Assembly (NCBI GenBank): GCA_018266755.1
Contig: JAFDZW010000005.1
Coordinates: forward strand, 1,749,143 to 1,813,142
Reading direction: 5' to 3'
Origin: Bacteroidota bacterium
GTDB taxonomy: Bacteria > Bacteroidota > Ignavibacteria > Palsa-1295
DNA: 64,000 nucleotides
Shown here: one piece after another, positions 18,315-26,990 of the stretch
Position numbering within the stretch: the first letter of the stretch is position 1
How the letters are laid out: each line of letters begins with the position of its first letter
The notes under the pieces: generated by a model
Database searches by the model: none
Seen by the model: only the letters and a program-made list of their open reading frames with translations
Told to the model about the DNA's origin: nothing
Position numbers and translations under genes: made by a program

Positions 18315-18426
18315 TAGACAGATTGTTTTAATCCAGAAGTTGTACACAGCTCGTTCACTGAGTGTAAACGATGTGCGTGAGCGATGTATGGCGGTTTTTT
18401 CACCAATAACAAAAGAGGTAATTACA

Positions 18427-18669
18427 ATGAGGCTTCGTAATATCCTTGTGCTTGCTGCTTTCACGGCTATGTCCGTGGGCATGATCTCGTGCGGTAAGAA
18501 GGCGGAAGAAGCGCCGAAGACCGACTCCACCATGACGGCTCCTGCTCCGGCCCCGGCTCCGGCCCCGGCCCCGGCTGCTGCTCCGGCTGCTGACACGTCC
18601 AAGAAGATGGACGCTTCTGCTCCGGCTGCAAAGCCCGAGGAGAAGAAGGACGAGATGAAGAAGAAGTAA
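18427..18669 (+). CDS. Small Ala/Pro-rich lipoprotein
   Basis: 80 residues. ATG 18427 follows AGAGG. The lipoprotein signal ends in VGMISCG; the mature part is unstructured, with an (AP)n run (TAPAPAPAPAPAPAAAPA) and a lysine-rich end (KPEEKKDEMKKK). Such small lipoproteins may bridge outer membrane and peptidoglycan, as Lpp or Pal-linked linkers do, but that is an inference. It has its own promoter and terminator, so it is probably a strongly expressed single gene. The DNA coding for the AP run is a short imperfect repeat prone to length change. Confidence 0.8.
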   Translation: MRLRNILVLAAFTAMSVGMISCGKKAEEAPKTDSTMTAPAPAPAPAPAPAAAPAADTSKKMDASAPAAKPEEKKDEMKKK

Positions 18670-18694
18670 GTTCTTTTTCTTTCACCTTTACGCG

Positions 18695-18724
18695 AAAAAG
18701 GCTCCGAGTGATCGGAGCCTTTTT
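18695..18724 (+). terminator. Intrinsic terminator of the small lipoprotein gene
   Basis: GGCTCCGA (18700-18707) and TCGGAGCC (18712-18719) form a perfect stem with loop GTGA; A5 precedes and T5 follows. Confidence 0.92.
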
Positions 18725-18746
18725 CTTTTGGTGTCATACCGTTCGT

Positions 18747-18864
18747 TGTCATTCCGGAGCCGCCGTCAGGCGGGTGAGGAATCTGATCCGGCTGTGGGTA
18801 GAACATGACGAGCCATGCCGAAGCATACTGGCACCCCAGATTCCTCTTTTCGGTCGGAATGACA
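18747..18864. repeat. Imperfect palindromic repeat (TGTCATTCCG family)
   Basis: TGTCATTCCG at the left end is inverted as CGGAATGACA at the right end, with inner GAGGAATCTG/CAGATTCCTC arms. Related in layout to the GTCATTCTGAGC palindromes. It fills the space between the terminator and the convergent minus-strand gene. Confidence 0.65.
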
Positions 18865-18872
18865 GATTACAC

Positions 18873-19229
18873 TTATTTGATCACCGTCACGGCAACCGTA
18901 TCGGTCCCATAGTATTGCCCGTTGACGACGATAAGGGTCTGGAGCGTATCGCCCGACATCTTCGAGCGATCAATTACTCGCACTGGTACGGCGACATTAT
19001 CCATATATCCACTCGTATCCTTGAGAACGCCGTTTGGCGGAGTGACGACGACCGACCAATTGAACGGGCACGTACAGGTATGTGTGATCGACAGTGTCTT
19101 GACCGTATCGCCATGCTGGAAGACGAGCGACCTCGGAGAGACCACCATTTCATGGGAGACGTACTGCGTGGAATTGTCCGAACAACCGAACCACACCAAC
19201 GCACCAAGGAGCAAGGTAAATCTGCGCAT
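18873..19229 (-). CDS. Hypothetical lipoprotein with DUF1573-like beta-sandwich
   Basis: 118 residues from ATG 19229, with GAAGGAT 6 bases before it. Lipobox WFGC gives a lipidated Cys. The mature part (VVSPRSLVFQHGDTVKTLSI, then CTCPFNWSV and a run of alternating hydrophobic residues to the end) resembles a single immunoglobulin-like/DUF1573 domain, with a CxC pair. It is likely exposed in the periplasm or on the outer membrane. No function can be assigned. Confidence 0.7.
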   Translation of the reverse strand: MRRFTLLLGALVWFGCSDNSTQYVSHEMVVSPRSLVFQHGDTVKTLSITHTCTCPFNWSVVVTPPNGVLKDTSGYMDNVAVPVRVIDRSKMSGDTLQTLIVVNGQYYGTDTVAVTVIK

Positions 19230-19307
19230 AACTATCCTTCTCGAGTATGATGCTCTACTACGATTAGAGAGTACGGTGTAGTTCCGGCGGTATGGGAGGT
19301 TGAATAC

Positions 19308-19341
19308 TGTCACTGCGAATCCGACGACAGTCGGAATGACA
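19308..19341. repeat. Short palindromic repeat
   Basis: TGTCACTGCGAATCCGAC pairs imperfectly with GTCGGAATGACA. A shortened relative of the palindrome at 18747-18864, located upstream of the hypothetical lipoprotein and downstream of the MFS gene; it may act as a minus-strand transcription stop. Confidence 0.5.
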
Positions 19342-19360
19342 AGTGCGGTGGTAAATATTG

Positions 19361-20686
19361 CTATGCCTCGAGCGCCTGCTTCATCATTTCCACCGAAATC
19401 GTCCCGCTCTCACTGCGAGCGGCAACAATGGATAACCGAGGGAATCGGCGTAGGAAATTGAACGTCACTGCCGCAACGATAAAGAGCACCGATGCATCGA
19501 CCCACAGCGCCACACCCACACTATAGGAGTGCGTCAAGAAGCCCGCAAGCAAGCTGCCGAACGGAAAGAGGCCGGCAAATGCGAGCGAGTAGATACCCAT
19601 CACCCGGCCGCGCAGTTCGTTCGGGACAAAGCGTTGGATCGTCGTATTTGCAGTGATGAAGAAGGTAATGATGCTCCATCCAGTCGTGCCGAGGAGTAAG
19701 AGCACCGGCAACTGTTCGCGGAACAGTGGGATGAGCGAGATCGAGACGATGAAGATGCCGATCGCTGTATAGATCGTATATCGAGGCCTCAACCGTTGGC
19801 CGAACGCCGCCTGCGTTAACGCTGCAAACAACGCACCCAGCCCGTTCGCCGATAGCAATGCGCCGTAGGTCGAGGCATCGCCGTGCAAGATGTCGACCGC
19901 GATGACCGGCAGATTCACGGTGTAGCTCCACGCGAAGAGCGTCATCGTAATGACGAGCGTCATGAGCGCACGGAAATTCGGGATGTTATAGAGATAGTCT
20001 ACCCCTTCGCGCATCGCCTGCATTCGCGATACGTCTCGCGGCTTCTTCTCTCGCTCCGATGCCGGCAGACGCATCATCATCAGTCCGATGATCACCGCAA
20101 GGAAGGACACACCATTGAGGAAGAAGCACATCTCGATGGACACCGCACTGATGATCAGTGCACCAAGCGCCGGACCGATCAGACGCGCCGCGTTGAAGAT
20201 CGCCGAATTGAGCGCGACGGCATTAGTCAGATCTTCGCGGCCTACCATGTCGACGACAAACGCCTGACGCGTCGGCAGATCGAACGCGACGATGACGCCG
20301 CTGAGCAGATTGATCAGACCGAACACCCAGACGGCCTTCATATCCATCCATACGAACGCCGCCAGTGCGATCGCCAACACGCCCATGAGCGACTGCGTCC
20401 AGATCAGAATGCGACGTTTGGAATATTCATCGGCGACGGTCCCGGCATACGCCCCAAGAAAGAGCACCGGCACCGCGCCGAGGAAGCTCATGATGCCGAG
20501 TGCGCGCGCGTCGTGCGTGATCTGATATACCAGCCACGAAAGCGCCGTGTTCTGTAGCCACGTGCCGATAAGCGAAATACACTGCCCGAAAAAGAACAGC
20601 CGGTAATTTCGGTGCCGGATAGCGCGGAACGTGATCCGAACGGCGTCGGTAAACTTATGGGTATATCGTATGGGTAATTCGAGCAT
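19361..20686 (-). CDS. MFS transporter (MFS_3/enterobactin exporter-like)
   Basis: 441 residues, about 12 membrane helices. The N-terminus FRAIRHRNYRLFFFGQCISL and LIGTWLQNTALSWLVYQITH are typical of the EntS-like MFS_3 family. The motif GTVADEYSKRRILIWTQSLM occupies the loop 2-3 signature position. Family members export small hydrophobic or siderophore-type molecules by proton exchange, but substrate cannot be read here. No biosynthetic genes are adjacent. Confidence 0.88.
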   Translation of the reverse strand: MLELPIRYTHKFTDAVRITFRAIRHRNYRLFFFGQCISLIGTWLQNTALSWLVYQITHDARALGIMSFLGAVPVLFLGAYAGTVADEYSKRRILIWTQSLMGVLAIALAAFVWMDMKAVWVFGLINLLSGVIVAFDLPTRQAFVVDMVGREDLTNAVALNSAIFNAARLIGPALGALIISAVSIEMCFFLNGVSFLAVIIGLMMMRLPASEREKKPRDVSRMQAMREGVDYLYNIPNFRALMTLVITMTLFAWSYTVNLPVIAVDILHGDASTYGALLSANGLGALFAALTQAAFGQRLRPRYTIYTAIGIFIVSISLIPLFREQLPVLLLLGTTGWSIITFFITANTTIQRFVPNELRGRVMGIYSLAFAGLFPFGSLLAGFLTHSYSVGVALWVDASVLFIVAAVTFNFLRRFPRLSIVAARSESGTISVEMMKQALEA

Positions 20687-20807
20687 TCGTGCTCTTCTTC
20701 TACGAACACATACAACACAGGTTACCGAGGAGAGATTGACAGATCCGACAAACGGAACTTGAGTATCCGGCTCTGCGCCTAGGGCCGAGCATCTACAACT
20801 GACATCA

Positions 20808-22679
20808 TCAGTCTCGAACGCTCCCGCGTACCACGAGTTCTACATAACCACTCGCCGGTACATTCGGCACAGATACAGGAACGGCTTCAAGCTCGATACG
20901 AGCACGCGGATGGAGACCCTTTTCGGTGAGTTCGAGCAGTCGTTGCAGTACACGGCCGGACGACTGTCTGTCGCCTTCGGAAAGAGACCGTACCGAGATG
21001 ATTGTCGAATCGGTCTGTCGCTCGATCAACCGCGACAATAGGAATGAACTCCAACTCTGGCTCCCATTGAGGCTGTCAGCCTGTACTATGTACCGTTCGG
21101 TTTGTGCTACAACGTGGGGCGCATCCGCAAGGGGTTCCAGTAGAACCAACGTATCGACAGCGGATGCCACGGTACCGACGGTATCAACAGCAATCAGTTG
21201 TGTGCTCAACATCTGCAAACCGCTGCCGATGCGAACATCAAGCGAATGTAGGTCAACAGGAGAACCGGAGCTGTTGGAGTATCGACCGATCAGCTTCGAG
21301 CTATCATAGACACTGACGTCCCAGCGTTGCACGCCGTGGTTCGAGGTGATGGACTTTCCGATCTCGATGTGTGGTAATCGCTGATGCACTTCCGTCCACT
21401 CATTCACTAACGGCGAAAGGAGCCGACCGCTCCCATCGAGCGTAGCCGTTTCGATTGCGCTCTCGTCGGGACTGGCCATCACCTGGATACGCGAAGCAGC
21501 GATCTTCCAGATCTCGGTAAAATAGGTTTTGATCCTCATCGCACGCTTGAGCGCAACCGACTTCCGTGTTGTCGAGCGGTAGGTGGCACGAACGAGTAAT
21601 TTCTCCTGCGGCAGGTCACGAAGTCGGCTACCGATGATATTCAGGAGGTTCGCCTGACACGTGTGTAGGTCGGCACGATCCAATTGCGAGCTTTCAAATC
21701 GTTGCGCTTGATCGAGGCCAAGAAGCACAAGCCCACTCGGAAGCTCGGCGGAGTCATCCGAATATTCAATAGTCGGCGTGAGCACAAGATACCGGCGCGT
21801 CGTGCTATCGACGATCGAGGGCCGCACCGATCGGACGCTCACACCTCCGACTTCGAACGAGACTGATGCGGTGATCTGCGACAACGGCCTCGTGTCGACA
21901 ACCGGCTTCTCGGTATGCACCGATGGTGCGGCAAGGTCGAAAAGCACCGATGTCGATAGGCCGGCGCTCAACGAGGGCTTTGCAAAACCGGCGGCTAAGA
22001 GCCCAAGATCCGTGCGAGCGAAAAGCTTGAGGTCCAAAGCCATGGTCTTCGAAAGCCCGAATCGGCTGCCGAACATAATCGGGATCCCAAAATGAAATCG
22101 TGATGTCGCGATTGATGCACCCGACGCAATGGTGTCGATCGCACCCTTGCCGGGGTAGTGGTTCGGTGTGGGCTGGATGATCTCCTTGACCTGGTCCAGA
22201 CGTTCACTGATACGATAATGTGCCCATACCCCCGTGGCGAAATAGATCGAGGATGTCAATGAATAGGAGTAAGCGGCAGAAAACTCGATCCGGCTTTGCC
22301 TGGAGTAGATACGAAAGTCTTCCGCACTCAGTACTGTATCGCCGCCGGGCGCGAGGGTCTGCGAGGACGAGAACCATACCGATTTAAACTGCCCGCTCCC
22401 TGATGCAATACCGAGCGACCCAAGCAACCCGGAACTTACAGAAAACACAGACGGTGCGTCGAAGACACATTCGAGTGAGAACGAATTATCCCAAGACGTC
22501 CCGAGACCCGACGTCGAAAAGGTTTGGATCACCCCGAGACTTCGATCGAACGTGGTCGGCGACCCGTAGCTATACGATCCGCCTACACCGATGTAGATCG
22601 GGCCGGAATGCGGCTGTGCGTTCGCACTCGATCCGAGTATGAACGCACAGAGTAGAACAAGCCGTATGACAATCTTCAC
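20808..22679 (-). CDS. Diverged OmpA-like envelope protein, paralogue of the 1054-3135 gene
   Basis: 623 residues from GTG 22679, giving signal peptide VIRLVLLCAFILGSSANAQ. The layout follows the other OmpA-like protein: beta-rich N-terminal half, middle domain with LLNIIGSRLRDLPQEKLLV (the paralogue has LNIIGDRLKRMPQLTIKLV), then a C-terminal domain. That last domain (SFLLSRLIERQTDSTIISVR, ARIELEAVPV) has lost the TDxxG and NxxLSxxRA residues that contact peptidoglycan, so binding is doubtful. It lies 43 bases downstream of a TolB-like lipoprotein on the same strand and faces away from a sigma/anti-sigma pair. An envelope role is inferred. Confidence 0.7.
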   Translation of the reverse strand: MKIVIRLVLLCAFILGSSANAQPHSGPIYIGVGGSYSYGSPTTFDRSLGVIQTFSTSGLGTSWDNSFSLECVFDAPSVFSVSSGLLGSLGIASGSGQFKSVWFSSSQTLAPGGDTVLSAEDFRIYSRQSRIEFSAAYSYSLTSSIYFATGVWAHYRISERLDQVKEIIQPTPNHYPGKGAIDTIASGASIATSRFHFGIPIMFGSRFGLSKTMALDLKLFARTDLGLLAAGFAKPSLSAGLSTSVLFDLAAPSVHTEKPVVDTRPLSQITASVSFEVGGVSVRSVRPSIVDSTTRRYLVLTPTIEYSDDSAELPSGLVLLGLDQAQRFESSQLDRADLHTCQANLLNIIGSRLRDLPQEKLLVRATYRSTTRKSVALKRAMRIKTYFTEIWKIAASRIQVMASPDESAIETATLDGSGRLLSPLVNEWTEVHQRLPHIEIGKSITSNHGVQRWDVSVYDSSKLIGRYSNSSGSPVDLHSLDVRIGSGLQMLSTQLIAVDTVGTVASAVDTLVLLEPLADAPHVVAQTERYIVQADSLNGSQSWSSFLLSRLIERQTDSTIISVRSLSEGDRQSSGRVLQRLLELTEKGLHPRARIELEAVPVSVPNVPASGYVELVVRGSVRD

Positions 22680-22722
22680 TTCGTGGGGGATGGTCGAAGC
22701 TTGGAATATACGGTTCCGGACA

Positions 22723-23760
22723 TTACTTCAAATAGAAGCCATTGGCACCGGGTGATGCGATCACGCGGATATCACCGGTCGGTATGTAGATCTCCTCGAG
22801 TGTCATGATCGTGTGGTCCATATCGCCGATCCACTTGGTGACGAGGAGCCGCTTCCCATCGTTCGACCAATGCGCGAACGCTTCCGATACTCCATCTGAA
22901 TTGGTGAGGTTTGTGATCGTAATCCCGTTGTCCGAAGTGATCATGACATCGGATGAATTCGACGCTGTAATCGCGAGCGTGTCTCCGGTCGGTGACCATG
23001 CAGGGGAGAAGGCCGGAGATGCAACTTGGATCCGTCCGCTTCCATCCGCATTGATCACATAGACCGCACTTGCATCTACAAACGCGATACGATCTTTGTC
23101 GGACCAACTGATCGATGCAAACCCGTCCACCCCTGCGTCTGAGATTGCGGTGAGCGTCACTCGCTGCGATGCATCGATGGTGGAAATCGCGATCACTTCA
23201 TTCTGATCCGGTGGCACTTTCAATTGCGTGTAGTATGCAATGCGATTGCCGTCAGGCGAAAAGCATGTATGAGCTTGAACGTCCAGCTTATCGGTGATCA
23301 ACACTCGCTGCCTGGTTCGCACATCAACGACGTAGAGCTTGTTGAGGTCGTTAGCAGTATCATGCATGTAGATCGCGATATGAGAGCCATCGGGCGAGAT
23401 CGCGCTCGGATATTGGTCTTCTGATCTTTCCCCCGCGCCCGTCAGATCTCCAAGCTGACTCGTCATCAACGATCGGTCGTCATACACGGCGAACGAAGTA
23501 CGAAGTGTGACGGTATCTCTTGTGATCCACAAACAGGTATTCCTGCCTGCATCGAATCCGTAACCGATTCCCTGATCGGCAACCAATCGAAGGGAGGAAT
23601 CGACGCAAACCAGATGCGGCGGGAGGTCCCGGCGAGAATAGTCGAGCGTGGAGTACACAATTCGTTCGGAACCGGTGGCTGTCGTGGGTGTGGAAATCCG
23701 GTCACTACAGGCGCTTAGCACCAGCGAGAGGGCCACGATAGAATATATAGATAGTCGCAT
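22723..23760 (-). CDS. TolB/WD40-like beta-propeller lipoprotein
   Basis: 345 residues from ATG 23760. Lipoprotein signal IVALSLVLSACS. The rest is a propeller with PD40-type blades: AISPDGSHIAIYMHDT, TCFSPDGNRIAYYT, SWSDKDRIAFVDA, PAFSPAWSPTGDTLAIT and AHWSNDGKRLLVTKW. TolB-like propellers bind partner proteins in the periplasm; this one has the blades but is not a clear TolB orthologue. It is in one minus-strand transcription unit with the diverged OmpA-like gene, which recalls the TolB-Pal pairing. Confidence 0.8.
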   Translation of the reverse strand: MRLSIYSIVALSLVLSACSDRISTPTTATGSERIVYSTLDYSRRDLPPHLVCVDSSLRLVADQGIGYGFDAGRNTCLWITRDTVTLRTSFAVYDDRSLMTSQLGDLTGAGERSEDQYPSAISPDGSHIAIYMHDTANDLNKLYVVDVRTRQRVLITDKLDVQAHTCFSPDGNRIAYYTQLKVPPDQNEVIAISTIDASQRVTLTAISDAGVDGFASISWSDKDRIAFVDASAVYVINADGSGRIQVASPAFSPAWSPTGDTLAITASNSSDVMITSDNGITITNLTNSDGVSEAFAHWSNDGKRLLVTKWIGDMDHTIMTLEEIYIPTGDIRVIASPGANGFYLK

Positions 23761-23982
23761 ATCGATTGTCTGTGAATTCGAAACATGAATTGTCGCTGCA
23801 TGACGATTCACCTCGAAGGAATCTTACACACCAACGAAAAAAAAATGTTCAACCGAGCGGTAAGGATCCGATTGCCTCAGTCGTCAGATAGCGTCTCGAT
23901 GTCAATGGCGATCGGTACATATCGGCTTAGTACTCAGCCGTTGCAGCCTAAACGCAGCGACGCGAGACTGCGTTTATCCTCC

Positions 23983-24549
23983 ATGCCGGCAACACCAGCG
24001 CATGACGAAGAACTCTTCCGCGAATTTCTCGCAGGGAGCGATGCGGCATTTTCGGATATCTATCGTCGGCACCATCACCAACTCTACGCATACTGTGCAA
24101 GAATGCTTGATGATGCTGCCGCGGCTGCGGACATCGCACACCAGGTGTGGGAGCGCATGATCGCACTGCGCAGTTCGCCTACAGAGCTCCGTAATCCGCT
24201 GGGATTCATGTATCGGATGGCACGCAACGCAGCACTCGATCATCGCAAGCACCTTCGGTATCAGCGGTCCATTGAGTCCTTGACGGAATCGGACCACCCA
24301 CAGAGTCAGTCTCACGAACCGTCTGCAGAAGAAGAGATCGTGATCGGTTGCCTCCAACGTCTCACTCCAGAAAAACGCGAAGTGCTCGTGCTCAACTATT
24401 ATAGCGGCTACTCGTTCGAGGAGATCGCCACGATCCTCGGAAAGTCGCCCACCGCGATTTACGCGCGTGCATCCCGGGCACGCGCCGAGCTAAAACAACT
24501 GGTCGAAGACCAACTCGCAATTTTTGCGAAGGAGCAGCAGCATGGCTAA
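23983..24549 (+). CDS. ECF-type RNA polymerase sigma factor
   Basis: 188 residues if started at ATG 23983; the frame is open further upstream but that part is not sigma-like. Region 2: ELFREFLAGSDAAFSDIYRR and YAYCARMLDDAAAAADIAHQ (core binding and -10 recognition). Region 4: LQRLTPEKREVLVLNYYSGY, SFEEIATILGKSPTAIYARA (helix-turn-helix). Transcribed divergently from the TolB-like gene. The anti-sigma gene overlaps its end by 8 bases, a standard coupled pair. Confidence 0.9.
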   Translation: MPATPAHDEELFREFLAGSDAAFSDIYRRHHHQLYAYCARMLDDAAAAADIAHQVWERMIALRSSPTELRNPLGFMYRMARNAALDHRKHLRYQRSIESLTESDHPQSQSHEPSAEEEIVIGCLQRLTPEKREVLVLNYYSGYSFEEIATILGKSPTAIYARASRARAELKQLVEDQLAIFAKEQQHG

Positions 24550-25054
24550 CAAACCTCTGAATACAGACCGCATGATCGACGAAGCCTTGCTCCGAGATAG
24601 CGCACGACTTCCGCGCCAAAGCGATACACCGGACGATCTGCTGCTCGCCGCATTGCGCGAACATCCTCCAGTCGCTACTTCCGTTACCCGCATGAGTAGC
24701 GGACTCTTCACGAGAAATTCAATTAAGTGGGTACTCGCTGCAACGGGACTGTTCGTCATAGCCGTCTCTTCGTATTTCGTTTTCAGCAACAATGTAATGG
24801 ACCAGCCACCGGCGAAGATGCTCACTGCGCCCGTACGGCTGCAAGGGCATGACACTACCACCAGGAGCGATTCGTCAAATTCCAAACAGCGTAGCCAGGA
24901 TAATCAACGTACATCGCAGCATGCTCGCCCAGCCCAGGTTTCGACAGAGATACATCCGACGCCAAGTACACCATCATTATTGATGCCGTCTACCCCACCG
25001 AAGCGCTACACTACCGACAGCGCCACACTTCCGCTGCGCGACGGCCATCGGTAA
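24542..25054 (+). CDS. Putative single-pass anti-sigma factor
   Basis: 170 residues; ATG 24542 is preceded by AAGGAG at 24530-24535 and overlaps the sigma gene end. Residues 1-60 are charged and cytoplasmic by prediction (DEALLRDSARLPRQSDTPDD), one membrane helix spans about 61-82 (IKWVLAATGLFVIAVSSYFV), and the rest is a Ser/Thr/Pro/Gln-rich low-complexity tail. No known domain is recognised. Overlap with the sigma gene and topology suggest it holds that sigma factor at the membrane. Confidence 0.65.
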   Translation: MANKPLNTDRMIDEALLRDSARLPRQSDTPDDLLLAALREHPPVATSVTRMSSGLFTRNSIKWVLAATGLFVIAVSSYFVFSNNVMDQPPAKMLTAPVRLQGHDTTTRSDSSNSKQRSQDNQRTSQHARPAQVSTEIHPTPSTPSLLMPSTPPKRYTTDSATLPLRDGHR

Positions 25055-25352
25055 CTCCTGAGAGATACTCGTGGGCATGCAATTCCGCACAAGCGTACTA
25101 ATGCTCGAAGAAAAATAGCGGGCTTACGAACTCAGTCTTGTGTGCAGTTTTTCAGATGACATCATTCTGAGCATTCTTCTGCGACCACAGGAACAGAAGC
25201 GAAGAATCCCTTCAGCGGAGCCGATGTATGGTCGAGCCAGTAGGACGGACTCTTAGTCCGTCCCGTTTCGGTCTGTACGAACCATTGAGGCAGTCCCGAA
25301 GGGATTCTTTGCTTCGCTCAGAATGACAGGTGTGGGGGTAAGGGAACATAAT

Positions 25353-25479
25353 GGCTTCGCCGCATTGAGTCCGGTAGGACGGCCACACGCGTAGCCCAAG
25401 AATTCATTCGTGGGCGGGGGTAGTGACGAACCGAATGCTCGTGGTTGCCGAAAGAGCACGGACTAAGAGTCCGTGCCAC
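25353..25479. repeat. Imperfect direct repeat, copy 1
   Basis: Begins GGCTTCGCCGCATTGAGTCC and ends GAGTCCGTGCCAC. The first 65 or so bases match copy 2 with a single difference (AAG/ACG before AATTCATTCGTGGGCGGGGG); the second half has more differences. It is preceded by a CTCAGAATGAC palindrome arm, as is copy 2, so the duplicated unit is probably longer (about 25300-25479). Confidence 0.85.
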
Positions 25480-25582
25480 CGGTCTTGGGCATGCTGCGGC
25501 TGCACGAAAGGGATTCTTCGCGGAGTTTACGCTGAGCGAAGAGAACGTGCTCAGAATGACGGGCGGGGTAAAGGGAGCTTGC

Positions 25583-25708
25583 GGCTTCGCCGCATTGAGT
25601 CCGGTAGGACGGCCACACGCGTAGCCCACGAATTCATTCGTGGGCGGGGGTCGGGGGCGATCCGAATATTCGTGACTGCCGAAAGCACGGAGTGAGAGTC
25701 CGTGCCAC
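25583..25708. repeat. Imperfect direct repeat, copy 2
   Basis: Second copy of the repeat at 25353-25479, starting GGCTTCGCCGCATTGAGTCC and ending GAGTCCGTGCCAC, preceded by a GTGCTCAGAATGAC arm at about 25547-25560. Spacing of about 100 bases and only two copies exclude a CRISPR array. Confidence 0.85.
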
Positions 25709-25792
25709 TGAGGACGGATTACGAGTCCGTCCTACTGGGTATGTACTAGGATCGTCTTCCCCACTTTCAGGGCAGTGTTCCCTGTCGCTTCG

Positions 25793-25800
25793 TATATTTG
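25793..25800 (+). promoter_or_regulatory. Bacteroidota -7 element upstream of cox genes
   Basis: TATATTTG fits TAnnTTTG. A TTTC at about 25763-25766 is a weak upstream partner. If this is the promoter, the GTG at 25775 cannot be the start of the oxidase gene, favouring a start at 25838 or 25853. Confidence 0.5.
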
Positions 25801-25837
25801 CAGTTCGTTATTCACAATTTCGCAAATCTCTAGTACC

Positions 25838-26662
25838 GTGTCAGAGATCGCTTTGAACACTCATTCCGACGAGCACCACGGTTCGACTACATATACCAGC
25901 ACCGGCACCCTGATGGGGAAGGTGTTTATGTGGTTGTTCTTGTGTCAGGATGCTCTTATGTTCATGGGCTTCTTCGCGGCCTATATTTCCGTACGCATCG
26001 GCGCCGGAAATCTGTGGCCGAGCCCCGAGACACACGTCCAGGGCGTCGAGCACTACCCGCTGAACATTCCGCTGACCGCGCTGAACACATTCGTTCTGAT
26101 CTGCTCGAGCGTCACCATGGTGATGGCAGTGCAAGCGGCTCATTGGAAGAACATTAAGAAGACGATCCTGTGGCTGGCGCTGACAGTCATTGGCGGTTCG
26201 ATCTTCCTCGGTATACAGTATGGCGAATACTACCATCTCATCGTCAACGACGGCATGGGGATGGAGAAGAGCCTCTTCGATGCGACGTTCTTTTCGCTGA
26301 CCGGCTTCCACGGCATCCACGTATTTTCCGGGGTCGCCTACTTGCTATCGCTTGTGATCGCGCTTCTGATGGGCCCGATCGATTCGCACAAGAAGGAGAG
26401 CTACTGGCTCATCAATCTGTGGAGGTTGGTGTGCGTTGGCATCACGCTGTTCATGTTCTTCAATGTGACGAAGAAATGGCCCCCGCTTCCGCACGTGCTT
26501 ATCCCGATCGTTGCCGGTGCTGTGCCATATATCATGGTGCGCGGTATTCGCTGGATGCGTACGCGCCACGATACCGGCGATATCGTCGAGGTGGCCGGCC
26601 TCTACTGGCACTTTGTCGATCTGATCTGGATCATTCTTTTCACGCTTGTCTACCTCATCTGA
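25838..26662 (+). CDS. Heme-copper oxidase subunit III
   Basis: About 274 residues from GTG 25838 (TTG 25853 also possible). Membrane helices include KVFMWLFLCQDALMFMGFFA, and the family signature FFSLTGFHGIHVFSGVAYLL is intact, as are the His/Glu-bearing GEYYHLIVNDG and YWLINLWRLVCVGITLFMF. Subunit III stabilises the catalytic core of aa3/caa3-type oxidases. Subunits I and II are not in the window, so the catalytic genes are elsewhere. Subunit IV follows 13 bases downstream. Confidence 0.92.
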   Translation: MSEIALNTHSDEHHGSTTYTSTGTLMGKVFMWLFLCQDALMFMGFFAAYISVRIGAGNLWPSPETHVQGVEHYPLNIPLTALNTFVLICSSVTMVMAVQAAHWKNIKKTILWLALTVIGGSIFLGIQYGEYYHLIVNDGMGMEKSLFDATFFSLTGFHGIHVFSGVAYLLSLVIALLMGPIDSHKKESYWLINLWRLVCVGITLFMFFNVTKKWPPLPHVLIPIVAGAVPYIMVRGIRWMRTRHDTGDIVEVAGLYWHFVDLIWIILFTLVYLI

Positions 26663-26675
26663 CCGCGAACTTCTT

Positions 26676-26978
26676 ATGACCATCGAACAAGGACATCCGA
26701 ATCATACAAAAACGTATCTGGGCATCTTCAGCGCCCTTGCCGTTCTGACCGGCATCGAGGTAGGCGTGTCGCAGATGTCGATGCCGAAGACGGCGATGGT
26801 GATCCTGCTGATCGCCCTCGCGCTTGTCAAGGCCGGCCTCGTCGCTGTGTATTTCATGCACTTGAAGTACGACGCTCGATTCCTCAAGATCATTGCTTAT
26901 TCGCCGCTTGCGGTTGCGGGCATCCTGATCCTGATGATATCGCTGGAATGGACCTTCCAGCCACATTGGCTATTCTAA
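26676..26978 (+). CDS. Cytochrome c oxidase subunit IV family protein
   Basis: 100 residues, three predicted helices. The signature KAGLVAVYFMHLKYDARF is diagnostic for prokaryotic subunit IV (CyoD/CtaF-type). ATG 26676 lies 13 bases after the subunit III stop. Small assembly or stability subunit of a heme-copper oxidase in the inner membrane. Confidence 0.9.
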   Translation: MTIEQGHPNHTKTYLGIFSALAVLTGIEVGVSQMSMPKTAMVILLIALALVKAGLVAVYFMHLKYDARFLKIIAYSPLAVAGILILMISLEWTFQPHWLF

Positions 26979-26990
26979 ACTTACGGAGCA

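Larger units (their letters stand above)
25055..25837. repeat. Gene-free, repeat-rich intergenic region
   Basis: No credible gene. It holds several GTCATTCTGAGC-family arms (ATCATTCTGAGC at 25161-25172, CTCAGAATGAC near 25316-25326, CTCAGAATGACG near 25550-25561). It also holds inverted pairs of the type TAGGACGGACTCTTAGTCCGTCC (split around 25239-25262), and two copies of a longer direct repeat listed separately. The region ends in the cox promoter. Confidence 0.75.

Noticed and set aside
25353..25708. CRISPR array
   Set aside because: Only two imperfect copies of a 127-base unit, with no short regular spacers and no cas genes.
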